The position numbers and the translations under genes were made by a program. From contig JADLCX010000101.1 in NCBI GenBank assembly GCA_020846975.1, positions 1 to 34,976 on the forward strand: DNA of 34,976 nucleotides, given 5' to 3'. Shown piece after piece: positions 27,392 to 34,930 of this stretch (its first letter is position 1; every line of letters starts with the position of its first letter). The stretch comes from Phycisphaerales bacterium (lineage in GTDB: Bacteria > Planctomycetota > Phycisphaerae > Phycisphaerales > UBA1924). The notes below the pieces were generated by a model. It was not told the DNA's origin. It ran no database searches and saw only the letters and a program-made list of their open reading frames with translations.

Positions 27392-28954
27392 ATGCGTTCA
27401 CCCGCCCGATCGGTTGTCGGTTCTCACCTCCTGGCGCTGTGCGGGCTGGCCGCTGGCTTCGCGTCGGCGTTCCCGGCCGCGGCCGAGCCGGTGCAGGTCG
27501 TGCTGGCCAGCATCCAGCACGCCCCGGCCTCGCCCAAGTCCGCGATCCCGGGCGTGATCCCCGGCGAGGGGATCCCGGGCGATCCCCGGTTCGTCAACTT
27601 CAGCAACAAGATCTTCCGCAGCCCGACCACCAACCTCTGGACGGTCGTCGTGACCACCAACCTGACCCCGGGCGCGGCCGACCAGGTGCTGCTCATCGGC
27701 CAGGGCCTGAACATCGTCGGCGGCCAGGTCGCCGCCCGCGAGGGCGTGAGCGCGACAACCGCCGGCGACCTGATCAACTTCAGCCGGCTGGATTGCCCGC
27801 GGATCAACGACTCGGGGCAGTGGGCCATGACCTTCCGCCCGGCCGCCGGCGGCACGACCAACGAGCGCGTGGTCCGGTGGGACGGGAGCGAGCTGCTCAC
27901 GGTCTTCGGGCCCGGCAGCGAGATCCCCGCGGTTCCCGGCCAGTTCTTCGCCGGGGCGTTCAACGGGTGCAACATCGCCAACTCCGGCGCGGTCGGCTTC
28001 CTGGCGACCGGCCTGCCGACCAACCCCGGCGATTCGGCTTTCGGCGCCGACGGCGCCGCCCTGCTCGCCGAGGCGGGCATCTCGATCCCCACGGGCCAGT
28101 CCGGCACACCCGGCGCGTGGAACGACATCGACACCAGCACCGGCTCGCCGCAGTTCTGGCAGAGCGGCGATGGCACGCGGTGGATCGCCCTGGGCGAGGT
28201 CGGCACGGACACCTCCCGCGACAAGGCCGCGGTGGTGGACGGGGCGGTGGTGGTGCAGGAGGGCTCGGTGCTCGCCGGCTCGGCGTTCGTCTCGCCCGTC
28301 GGCTCGATCGGGGATGTGTGGATGGAGTCGGGCGGCGACTGGTTCGTCCGCGCCGCCAACGCCGACGGCATCGACTGGATCTGCCGCAACGGCGCGGTCG
28401 TCGCGGTCGAGGGCCGGCCGATCGTCCCCGGCTCCACGGAACTCTGGCAGACCTTCCGCGACATCCGCGGCAACAACCGCGGCGACTTCGTCGTCAGCGG
28501 CAACACCAACCGCGATCTGGCCGAGCCGCCCGACGGCGGGCTCTCCGACGATGTGCTGGTGCTCAACGGCCGGCGGGTGATCGCCCGCGAGAGCGACCCG
28601 GTCGATCTGGACGGCAACGGGGCGTTCGACGACTCGCTGTTCCTGCACCTGATCCAGGACCGCGGCGCGTTCAACAACGACGGGTACTTCTACTTCGCCT
28701 CGCGGCTCAAGAGCGCGGCGACCGACACCGTCCCCGTCGGCGGCTCGGCCAACACCGCCGGCTCGCTGCTCCGCATCTTCGCCTGCCCGGCCGATTTCAA
28801 CGGCTCGGGCGCGGTCAGCGTCCAGGACATCTTCGACTACCTCGCCGCGTACTTCGGCGACAGCCCCGCGGCCGACATCAACAACTCCGGCGCGGTCAGC
28901 GTGCAGGACATCTTTGATTACCTGGCGCTCTACTTTGCCGGTTGCGGAGGCTGA
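27392..28954 (+). CDS. Secreted protein with two GC-type dockerin repeats
   Basis: 520 residues from the ATG at 27392 (AAGGAAG about 7 nt upstream). A signal peptide (HLLALCGLAAGFASAFPAAA) ends about residue 30. The main body is a beta-rich region with repeated G/W/D strand motifs (WDGSELLTVFGPGSEIP, QSGDGTRWIALGEVGTD, FRDIRGNNRGDFVVSGNTN), suggesting a beta-propeller, though this is not proven. Dockerin repeats lie at about 465-520 (DFNGSGAVSVQDIFDYL, DINNSGAVSVQDIFDYL) ending YFAGCGG. Function unknown. It is probably cell-surface or scaffold associated. A bidirectional terminator follows at 29005-29042. Confidence 0.86.
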   Translation: MRSPARSVVGSHLLALCGLAAGFASAFPAAAEPVQVVLASIQHAPASPKSAIPGVIPGEGIPGDPRFVNFSNKIFRSPTTNLWTVVVTTNLTPGAADQVLLIGQGLNIVGGQVAAREGVSATTAGDLINFSRLDCPRINDSGQWAMTFRPAAGGTTNERVVRWDGSELLTVFGPGSEIPAVPGQFFAGAFNGCNIANSGAVGFLATGLPTNPGDSAFGADGAALLAEAGISIPTGQSGTPGAWNDIDTSTGSPQFWQSGDGTRWIALGEVGTDTSRDKAAVVDGAVVVQEGSVLAGSAFVSPVGSIGDVWMESGGDWFVRAANADGIDWICRNGAVVAVEGRPIVPGSTELWQTFRDIRGNNRGDFVVSGNTNRDLAEPPDGGLSDDVLVLNGRRVIARESDPVDLDGNGAFDDSLFLHLIQDRGAFNNDGYFYFASRLKSAATDTVPVGGSANTAGSLLRIFACPADFNGSGAVSVQDIFDYLAAYFGDSPAADINNSGAVSVQDIFDYLALYFAGCGG

Positions 28955-28959
28955 AAGGC

Positions 28960-29088
28960 AACAGCGAACAGCGAACAACGAACAGCGAACAGCCGGAAAA
29001 AGGCGGACGGCGCCCGGGAGGAAGGGTTCCCGGGCGCCGTCCTTGTTTTCTCCTGCTGTTCGTTGTTCGCTCGTCGCTCTTCGCTGTT
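28960..29088. repeat. Element with inverted GCGAACA-repeat arms around a terminator (copy C type)
   Basis: The left arm (28960-28993) is made of repeating AACAGCGA units. The right arm (29055-29088) is its imperfect inverse (29 of 34 positions complementary). The 15-bp terminator stem at 29005-29042 sits between them. The arm sequence differs from copies A and B, but the design (repetitive arms in inverted order around a core) is the same. Confidence 0.55.
29005..29042. terminator. Bidirectional intrinsic terminator
   Basis: GGACGGCGCCCGGGA and TCCCGGGCGCCGTCC form a perfect 15-bp stem with an 8-nt loop. TTGTTTTC follows on the plus side, and a T-rich CCTTTTTCC follows on the minus side. It lies between convergent genes (dockerin gene ending 28954, FN3-type gene ending 29092), so it can stop both. 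Confidence 0.8.
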
Positions 29089-29091
29089 TCC

Positions 29092-29820
29092 TCACGCCGC
29101 CATCTTCATCGCCTGCGACACGCCGTTGACGGCGAACATCCCTCCCCCTCCCCCGCCCCCGCCCTCGACGCCGAACTGCACGGTGATGGCATCGCTGGAA
29201 TCGCCGACCAGGTTGCCGCGGCGGCCCTGGATGATGTACTGGGCGCCCGCGCCGGCGGCGCTGGTGGGGATGGTGAAGTCGGTGAACGACATCCTGCGTG
29301 ACTGCGCGGTCGCGCCGGGCGAGCCGCCGATGAGCGTGTACGAGGTCTGCCCCGGCAGCTTGCGGGACACGTTGAACCACGCGCCGGTGCCGGCCGCGGC
29401 GTTCTCGCACTCCCACGAGAGCGTGATGACGCCCGTGGTCTCGAGCGTGACGCTGACCATGTTGGGAGTGCCCGGCGCGGTTGCGGGGGAGGGGGGGGCG
29501 GGCGGATCAATGTGCGCGGCCACGTAGATGGCTTCGGGGTCGGCCTGCTGCTCGGCGAAGGCCTTGATCGCCGCGATGATCTGGGCCGCCTTGGTCCGCA
29601 TGTCCCCGCAGGTGTTGTAGAAGTCCAGCGTCGCGTTCTTGCTGGCCTGCCGCGCGGTCTGCGCCACGTTGAACTTCGTCCGCGCCGAGATCGTCGCGGT
29701 CTTCAGCCCGCCGACGGCCAGGGCCGTGGTCCCGATCGAAGTCGGGGCCACCTCCCAGATCGGGTAGTGGTTCTCGCAGAAGATGACCTGGTCCTGGCGT
29801 GCGTTCGGCAAAATACTCAT
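29092..29820 (-). CDS. Hypothetical protein with helical N-terminus and fibronectin III-like C-terminus
   Basis: 242 residues from the ATG at 29820 (GGGAGC about 6 nt upstream). An ATG-proximal extension of 6 residues is possible. The N-terminal half is helical (TISARTKFNVAQTARQASKN, TKAAQIIAAIKAFAEQQADP) with no signal peptide. A Pro-rich linker (HIDPPAPPSPATAPGTP) leads to a beta-sandwich-like domain (MVSVTLETTGVITLSWECEN to YIIQGRRGN) resembling fibronectin type III. The C-terminus has an eight-glycine stretch. I recall similar helical-plus-FN3 proteins in other planctomycetes, but their function is not known to me. Confidence 0.75.
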   Translation of the reverse strand: MSILPNARQDQVIFCENHYPIWEVAPTSIGTTALAVGGLKTATISARTKFNVAQTARQASKNATLDFYNTCGDMRTKAAQIIAAIKAFAEQQADPEAIYVAAHIDPPAPPSPATAPGTPNMVSVTLETTGVITLSWECENAAAGTGAWFNVSRKLPGQTSYTLIGGSPGATAQSRRMSFTDFTIPTSAAGAGAQYIIQGRRGNLVGDSSDAITVQFGVEGGGGGGGGMFAVNGVSQAMKMAA

Positions 29821-30010
29821 CGTCGTGCTCCCGTGCACCGAGCGGCTACGAACAGAAACCGGCTGGGTGACTCATGTTCCATCCGTGCTCTGCACCCACT
29901 TGCGGGAACACCCCGCCGTGGTAGACTGGCCCGCGCCATCCACTCGGATGCCCACGGCCGGTCCGGCATATCCCTTCGACACGGCCCACCCCGCACTTCA
30001 GGAGAATCCG

Positions 30011-31243
30011 ATGATTCCCGCACAATCGTCGGCGTTGGCTCGCGCGACCCCCCCCGAGAAGCTCCCGCATGGTCCAATAAACGGCGCAACGACGACCGTT
30101 GCGCCCGCAACGATGACCGTGGCGAGCGCCACGATGAGCGTTGCGAGCGCAACAGGAACCGTTGCGCCCGCCACGATGACCGTGGCGAGCGCCACAGGAG
30201 CCGTTGGGCCCGCCACAAGAACCGTTGCGCTCACAACAAGAACCGTGGTGCTCGCCACAACAGCCGCTGCGAACGCCGCGAGAACCGTTGCAGGCGCCGA
30301 AATCACCTCCACGGCCATCGCAAGGGCCTCCGCGCGGCTCTTGCGCGTTGCGCGGGCGATGCTGCTGCACCGAGTTCGCGGTACGAGAGGGGAAGCCCCT
30401 CTCGTGCTCTCCCCAGGCGAAGCCAAAGGCGCCATCGCGCGGGCGGGCAGCGTGCTCGCGGCTGTGATCGCGTGCGGTGTGACGGGCGGGGAGGTGCGTG
30501 GACAACCCGTCAGCTTTTCCGAGACCGAGTTCGCCACGTGGTCACCGATCATCGTGCTGGGCGACAATCCGGGCCCGGTGACCGGCCAAGTCGGAGGTGG
30601 CAACCCGTCGCCCGGCTACGTCATGCAGCACCAGCTCACGGCGACCACTCCGGCCGTCACGGGCAGCTACGCCTTCCACGCCGGCAGCGCGATCTACCGG
30701 CCCGACGTCTCCGGCCCGATCCGGTCGGTGTCGTGGAGCGAGGAAGTGAGCTACGAGGGCGGGACCTTTCCTACGGGCGATGGCCAGGGGAACTCCCTCA
30801 TGTGCGTACAGGATGGCCGCGTGTTCTACGCCGACTATTTCTACGTTGGGACGAGCTCGATCTGGAGAGTGCACGCTCGAAGCGGCCTGACCGCGGCGGA
30901 CTTTGTGGCGTTTCGTGCTCCATTCCAGCCGCCCGGGGTGCTCCACCCCGACTTCTCCGCGCAGGCCTCGGCGATCCGGTTCGGCGTGCATAGCGCCAAC
31001 AGTCAGGGACCGGGCGGCGGCGCGTATGTCGCCGCCGCACGCATCGATAACTGGATGGTCACGGTTGTGCCGTGCTGCCCCGCCGACATCAACTGCACCG
31101 GCGACGTCTCTGTGCAGGACATCTTCGACTTCCTGGCGTTCTATTTCGCCAGCGACCCGCGCGGCGACTTCAACGGCGTGGGCGGTCACAGCGTGCAGGA
31201 CATCTTCGACTTCCTCGCGGCGTACTTCGCGGGGTGTCCGTGA
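30011..31243 (+). CDS. Dockerin protein with 21-nt tandem repeats in its 5' region; start uncertain
   Basis: 410 residues from the ATG at 30011 (AGGAG at 30000-30004). Residues about 29-98 are a Thr/Val/Ala low-complexity tract encoded by the 21-nt repeats (for example TVAPATM TVASATM). A signal-like stretch (GAIARAGSVLAAVIACGV) appears only near residues 140-157, which is odd for an exported protein. If translation starts at the ATG at 30359 the protein is 294 residues and the signal is at a more normal place. The mature part is beta-rich (QPVSFSETEFATWSPIIVLG and onward) and ends in dockerin repeats at about 356-410 (DVSVQDIFDFL, HSVQDIFDFL) and YFAGCP. Function unknown. Confidence 0.75.
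   Translation: MIPAQSSALARATPPEKLPHGPINGATTTVAPATMTVASATMSVASATGTVAPATMTVASATGAVGPATRTVALTTRTVVLATTAAANAARTVAGAEITSTAIARASARLLRVARAMLLHRVRGTRGEAPLVLSPGEAKGAIARAGSVLAAVIACGVTGGEVRGQPVSFSETEFATWSPIIVLGDNPGPVTGQVGGGNPSPGYVMQHQLTATTPAVTGSYAFHAGSAIYRPDVSGPIRSVSWSEEVSYEGGTFPTGDGQGNSLMCVQDGRVFYADYFYVGTSSIWRVHARSGLTAADFVAFRAPFQPPGVLHPDFSAQASAIRFGVHSANSQGPGGGAYVAAARIDNWMVTVVPCCPADINCTGDVSVQDIFDFLAFYFASDPRGDFNGVGGHSVQDIFDFLAAYFAGCP
30096..30305 (+). repeat. 21-nt tandem repeat array of hairpin-forming units
   Basis: Nine full units and a partial tenth, each 21 nt. Unit 1 is CCGTTGCGCCCGCAACGATG plus A. Units form 5-bp stems around 4-nt loops: GTTGC/GCAAC in units 1 and 3, GTGGC/GCCAC in units 2 and 5. 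Later units decay by one or two mismatches. The array is in frame with the surrounding dockerin gene and has no unique spacers. Confidence 0.8.
30383..30405. repeat. 10-bp palindrome inside the dockerin gene leader
   Basis: ACGAGAGGGG-AAG-CCCCTCTCGT is a perfect 10-bp stem with a 3-nt loop, translated as RGEAPLV. It is probably an interspersed palindrome that has become part of the coding frame. Confidence 0.55.
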
Positions 31244-31312
31244 AGTTCCGTGAAGTGAAGAGCGGCCAGTCAGAAACCAACAGCGGGTGCTCATACCCAG
31301 GAGACCTTTCCT

Positions 31313-32161
31313 ATGACGTTCAGGATCGCCCCAGCCCTCGGTTGCTCCCTGGTGATCGCGCTCTGGTCGATGATCGCCGCGGCACCACCCGCCGCGCGTG
31401 CCGATGTGGTGTTCGACAACTTTGATGCCGGCGGGGGTTTTCACCCGCAGTCCAACCTCGTCGCGGCGGCGGCGAACTCCAGCTCGACCACGAACCGGTT
31501 GGCCGTGCAGTTTCAGGTGGGCACGGGCGGCGCCGGCTTCACGCTCGACTCGATCACGCTGCCGATCTCGCAGAGCGCGGGCGCTCCCAACGTGCTGCGC
31601 GTGCGGCTCGCGGCCGATGCGGGCGGGACCCCCCCAACCCCGGGCGCGACGATCGAGGTGCTCAGCCTCAACCAGCCGGTGCCTCCGTTCAGCAACCCGT
31701 TCACGACGACGACGACGTTCAACTCCGTGACGCACCCGCTGCTGTCGGCCGGGGTCCGCTACTGGATCGTGACGGAACTCTCGATGCTGCCGGGCGCAAG
31801 CGTGGATTACCGCTGGTACTTCAACACCTCGGGCCCGACGGTCCCGGTCCGGTCTCAGCAGCAATCGGGCGGGCTCACCGCCGATCCGTGGGTGGGCGGC
31901 AGCGGCAACTTCGGCGCGGCGTTCCGAGTCAACGGCACGCCGCTGCTGGTGGCGTGCTGCAACCGGGCGACAGGGGCGTGCGGGCTGGTCGAGCCCACCA
32001 CCTGCCAGGGGCTTGGGTTGATGGTGGTCGCTGGTTCGCAGACATGCCAACCTAGTCCGTGCCCGCCCGCCTGCCCCGGCGACTTCAACCGCTCCGGCGG
32101 ATCGCCCACCGTGCAGGACATCTTCGACTTCCTCGCGGCGTACTTCGCGGGGTGCATATAG
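31313..32161 (+). CDS. Secreted protein with a single GC-type dockerin repeat
   Basis: 282 residues, ATG at 31313 with AGGAG about 9 nt upstream. A signal peptide ends about residue 30 (PPAARADVVFDNF). The body resembles the choice-of-anchor type: DVVFDNFDAGGGF, a Gly/Ser/Thr beta-rich region, and a Cys-rich segment (VACCNRATGACGLVEPTTCQ and onward) before the C-terminal PPACPGDFNRSGGSPTVQDI. Only one dockerin repeat is present (about 254-282), where relatives have two, and it ends YFAGCI. It is 69 nt after the previous dockerin gene and may share its transcript. The stop codon runs into a long inverted repeat (32161-32228). Confidence 0.85.
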   Translation: MTFRIAPALGCSLVIALWSMIAAAPPAARADVVFDNFDAGGGFHPQSNLVAAAANSSSTTNRLAVQFQVGTGGAGFTLDSITLPISQSAGAPNVLRVRLAADAGGTPPTPGATIEVLSLNQPVPPFSNPFTTTTTFNSVTHPLLSAGVRYWIVTELSMLPGASVDYRWYFNTSGPTVPVRSQQQSGGLTADPWVGGSGNFGAAFRVNGTPLLVACCNRATGACGLVEPTTCQGLGLMVVAGSQTCQPSPCPPACPGDFNRSGGSPTVQDIFDFLAAYFAGCI

Positions 32162-32228
32162 AGCCGAGGAGCGCAAGCTCCCGGTCTTCAACCCGGAAGC
32201 CCGACCGGCGGCTTGCGCCGCTCGGCTC
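32161..32228. repeat. Long imperfect hairpin between convergent dockerin genes
   Basis: Arms 32161-32185 and 32204-32228 are complementary at 21 of 25 positions, with an 18-nt loop. The right arm (ACCGGCGGCTTGCGCCGCTC) resembles a palindromic repeat that I recall as common in planctomycete genomes. It could act as a terminator-like or 3'-stabilising structure for both convergent genes, though no T-run follows. Confidence 0.55.
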
Positions 32229-32268
32229 TCAATCGACACGGGTTCGACCCCTTCGCGGCCTCGCGCGT

Positions 32269-33300
32269 TCAACATCCCGCGAAGTACAGCGCGAGGTAGT
32301 CGAAGATGTCCTGCACCGAGATGCCGCCGCTGTTGTTCACATCCGCGCTCGGGTCGTTCATGAAGTACGCGGTCAGGAAGTCGAAGATGTCCTGCACGCT
32401 CACCGCGCCGGAGTTGTTGAAGTCGGCCGGGCAGTCGGGGGGGAGGATGGTGCGCGTGCCCTCGAGGATGAACGGGAGCGAGTACGCCCGGCCGTCGCTC
32501 ACCCCCGAGACGAACCCCTCGCGGCCCTCGAACCAGACGCGGGCGCCGGTGTTGAACGGGTCGTTGAGCAGCCGCGCGTTGTGCGGGGGCAGGACCTCCT
32601 GCGTGCGCGGCGTCACCAGCGGCTGGAAGACGTTGGCCGAGGGCGAGCTCGCGCCCTCGAAGGCCCACTCGACCCAGTAGCGGCCCGGGCCGAGCACAAC
32701 CCCCGGCCCGATCACGCCCTCCGCGGGCAGGGAATCCAGCGAGAGCTTGTAGGCGAAGACCGGCCGCACCGTGCCGGTGCTCGACGGGCTCTGGCGGTGG
32801 CAGACGAACGTGCCCGGCGGGGCGGGGATGACCACCGGCGCGGCGAGCACCGGCATCGGCACGGGGCTGGGCACCGGCGGCGGGGAATCCGCCGAGTAGG
32901 GCGGCTCGGTCCACAGGTTGATGCGGATGCTCGTGACGGTCGCTGTCGTCTGCGAGGTCTGGAAGGCGAAGAGCGTGATGTGGCTCAGGTCCCACTGTTC
33001 GCCGTCGGGGATGAGGAAGTCGTCGGCCGAGGCGGTGCCGGTGGCGACGGTCGCGGCGATGCCGGTGGTGGAGAAGGTGAAGCTCTGGCCGGGGATCGTG
33101 AACCCGTCGGCCCGGCTGATCGGCAGGCCGGCGATCGAGCCCGTGCCCCCGGCGGGGTCGGTGATGAAGCCGCCGTTGTCGAACAGGACATCGGCGCGGG
33201 CGAGCGGCGCGAGGGCGAGCAGGAAAAGGCCGGCCGCGGCCGAGCGGGAGGGGTGGGAGGGGCGGGAGGGGCGGGAGGGGCGGTGTGAACGCATCGACAT
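32269..33300 (-). CDS. Secreted protein with two GC-type dockerin repeats, downstream of pilT
   Basis: 343 residues, ATG at 33300 with AAGGAAA about 6 nt upstream. The signal peptide has an unusual n-region of Arg-Pro-Ser repeats (RPSRPSRPSHPSRS) and a hydrophobic core AAAGLFLLALAPLA. The mature start ADVLFDNGGFITDPAGGTGS resembles a choice-of-anchor domain. A Pro-rich stretch is in the middle (PPPVPSPVPMPV). Dockerin repeats lie at about 290-343 (AVSVQDIFDFL, GISVQDIFDYL) and the chain ends YFAGC. Only 15 nt separate it from the pilT-like stop, so the two are probably co-transcribed. Function unknown. Its link to a motility ATPase gene is notable. Confidence 0.85.
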   Translation of the reverse strand: MSMRSHRPSRPSRPSHPSRSAAAGLFLLALAPLARADVLFDNGGFITDPAGGTGSIAGLPISRADGFTIPGQSFTFSTTGIAATVATGTASADDFLIPDGEQWDLSHITLFAFQTSQTTATVTSIRINLWTEPPYSADSPPPVPSPVPMPVLAAPVVIPAPPGTFVCHRQSPSSTGTVRPVFAYKLSLDSLPAEGVIGPGVVLGPGRYWVEWAFEGASSPSANVFQPLVTPRTQEVLPPHNARLLNDPFNTGARVWFEGREGFVSGVSDGRAYSLPFILEGTRTILPPDCPADFNNSGAVSVQDIFDFLTAYFMNDPSADVNNSGGISVQDIFDYLALYFAGC

Positions 33301-33315
33301 GGTGTTTCCTTCGGG

Positions 33316-34476
33316 TCAGCCGAGCTTCTTGAGCCGCATCTGGAGTTCATCGACGTTGGGCGAGGCCTCCAGCGCGGTCCGCATGTGGATCATCTCGCTC
33401 TCGACGAGTTCGACCAGCGAGTCGTTGAAGTCCTTGAAGCCCTGCTGCTTGGCCTCGATGGCCTGGAAGTACTCGCGGAGCTCGCCCTCGCGGCCCTCGA
33501 GGATGTGCTTCTGCACGACGATGTTGTTGATGAGGATCTCGATCGCGGGGATGCGGTGGATGTGCTCGTGCAGCGTGGGCAGGAGCTTCTGGTAGGTGAA
33601 GGCCCGCATCTGGTAGGCGAGCATCTTGCGGACCTGCTCGCGCTCCTCGGGCTCGAACAGGCCGTAGATGCGGCTGAAGGTCTGGAGCGTCGAGGAGGCG
33701 TGGATCGTTCCGTACACCAGGTGGCCGGTCTCGGCGGCGTTGAGCGCGGCCTCGAAGGTCTCCTTGTCGCGCATCTCGCCGACCAGCACGATGTCGGGGT
33801 TCTCGCGGACCAGGGCGCGGAGGGCGATCTTGAAGTCCAGGCAGTCGATCCCGATCTCGCGCTGGTTGATCGTCGCCTTCTTGTCGGTGAGCAGGTACTC
33901 GATCGGGTCCTCGATGGTGACGATGTGGACCGGCTTGCGCTCGTTCACGTAGTCGAGCATGGCGGCGATGGTGGTGGTTTTGCCCGAGCCGGTCACGCCG
34001 CAGAGCAGCACCAGGCCCTGCGGCTGCATGGCGATCTGCCCCATGATCGGCGGGAGGTAGAGCTCCTCGAACTTGCGGATGTTGGAGGAGATCAGGCGGC
34101 ACGCGACCGCCAGCTTGCCGCGGGCCTGGAAGAGGTTGACGCGGAAGCGGTGGTGCTCGTCGTAGTCGTAGGCGAAGTCCACCGAGCCGTACTTGTGCAG
34201 GTCGGCGAACTGCTCCTCGTTGAGGATGTGCCTGGCGATCCCCATGAACTCCTCGCCCGAGACGGGCGTGGTGTCCAGCGGCTTGAGCGCGCCGCGCAGG
34301 CGGATCTTGGGCTTCTGCCCGCTCTTGATGATGAGGTCGGAAGCCGAGAACTTGATCGACGCCTTCAGGAAGTCGCCGAACCGCGTGTCGTGCGGGTTGT
34401 GCTTCGCATCGGGGTCGAGCGAGACGTGGCCGGTGTGGGTCCCGGCGGAGGCGTTGGCGGAGGAGGAGAGGCTCAT
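33316..34476 (-). CDS. pilT: PilT/PilU-like retraction ATPase
   Basis: 386 residues, ATG at 34476. An N-terminal PAS-like/N2 domain (LKASIKFSASDLIIKSGQKP, KIRLRGALKPL) is followed by a RecA-like ATPase with Walker A GVTGSGKTT (160-168), Asp box EDPIE (189-193), Walker B IVLVGEMRD with Glu234, and His box HLVYGTIHAS (252-261). All catalytic elements are intact. The C-terminal segment RIPAIEILINNIVVQKHILE follows the PilT pattern, but the AIRNLI motif is absent and the end (FKDFNDSLVELVESEMI) is closer to PilU. It should power retraction of a type IV pilus from the cytoplasm. It is followed after 15 nt by a dockerin protein gene. No other pilus-assembly gene is adjacent. Confidence 0.92.
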   Translation of the reverse strand: MSLSSSANASAGTHTGHVSLDPDAKHNPHDTRFGDFLKASIKFSASDLIIKSGQKPKIRLRGALKPLDTTPVSGEEFMGIARHILNEEQFADLHKYGSVDFAYDYDEHHRFRVNLFQARGKLAVACRLISSNIRKFEELYLPPIMGQIAMQPQGLVLLCGVTGSGKTTTIAAMLDYVNERKPVHIVTIEDPIEYLLTDKKATINQREIGIDCLDFKIALRALVRENPDIVLVGEMRDKETFEAALNAAETGHLVYGTIHASSTLQTFSRIYGLFEPEEREQVRKMLAYQMRAFTYQKLLPTLHEHIHRIPAIEILINNIVVQKHILEGREGELREYFQAIEAKQQGFKDFNDSLVELVESEMIHMRTALEASPNVDELQMRLKKLG

Positions 34477-34861
34477 GGGTGTGAAGACCGCGAAGTGGAC
34501 ATTGGAAGTGGAAGGGAACGAGCAATGCTAGCGGCCACGGAGCGATGCCGATAAGCCGGTTCGTACGCCGCCACGCTGGAGTTCCGTCTGCGTCGGGAGG
34601 CGGCAACCTACCGGCTCTCAACCCTGCTCGCCAGGCTCAACAGGCCGGCGGCGCTGCGAAGTAGCAACCGAGAAAGTCAAAGATATCTTGCACGGTCGTG
34701 GATCCGTTTCCGTTGAAGTCGCCCTGGTTGTTGAAGTAGTCCGCCAGGAAATCGAAGATGTCCTGCACCGTGACGAGGCAACTGTCGTTCCAATCGCACG
34801 CGCACTCGTCGGTCGCGTCGCACGCATCGATCGAGTCGTTGTTGTTCGTATCTAAACGGAT

Positions 34862-34890
34862 TTGCGCGATTCGGCAACTGTCAGTATAAA
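34862..34890 (+). promoter_or_regulatory. Candidate promoter of the right-edge gene
   Basis: TTGCGC (34862-34867) and TATAAA (34885-34890) are 17 nt apart, matching the -35 and -10 consensus at 3/6 and 5/6. Transcription would start near 34897, at the foot of the hairpin that covers the ribosome site. If the insertion boundary is at the TATA, the -35 box would come from the interrupted gene. Confidence 0.4.
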
Positions 34891-34894
34891 GGGC

Positions 34895-34925
34895 GTCCTC
34901 CACGAGTAGCAATCGTGAGGAGGAC
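34895..34925 (+). promoter_or_regulatory. Leader hairpin sequestering the ribosome binding site
   Basis: GTCCTCC (34895-34901) pairs with GGAGGAC (34919-34925), and ACGA (34902-34905) with TCGT (34913-34916), leaving a GA bulge and a 7-nt loop. The right strand contains the GAGGAGG Shine-Dalgarno (34917-34923) of the gene starting at 34931, so the folded leader would hide it. Confidence 0.5.
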
Positions 34926-34930
34926 ACCCA

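Noticed and set aside
27076..27393. Upstream extension of the PilB-like gene
   Set aside because: The extra region is Pro/Arg-rich without similarity to the family, and the membrane helices begin only after the ATG at 27075.
30096..30305. CRISPR array
   Set aside because: The units are contiguous 21-nt tandem repeats with no unique spacers, and no cas gene is present in the window.
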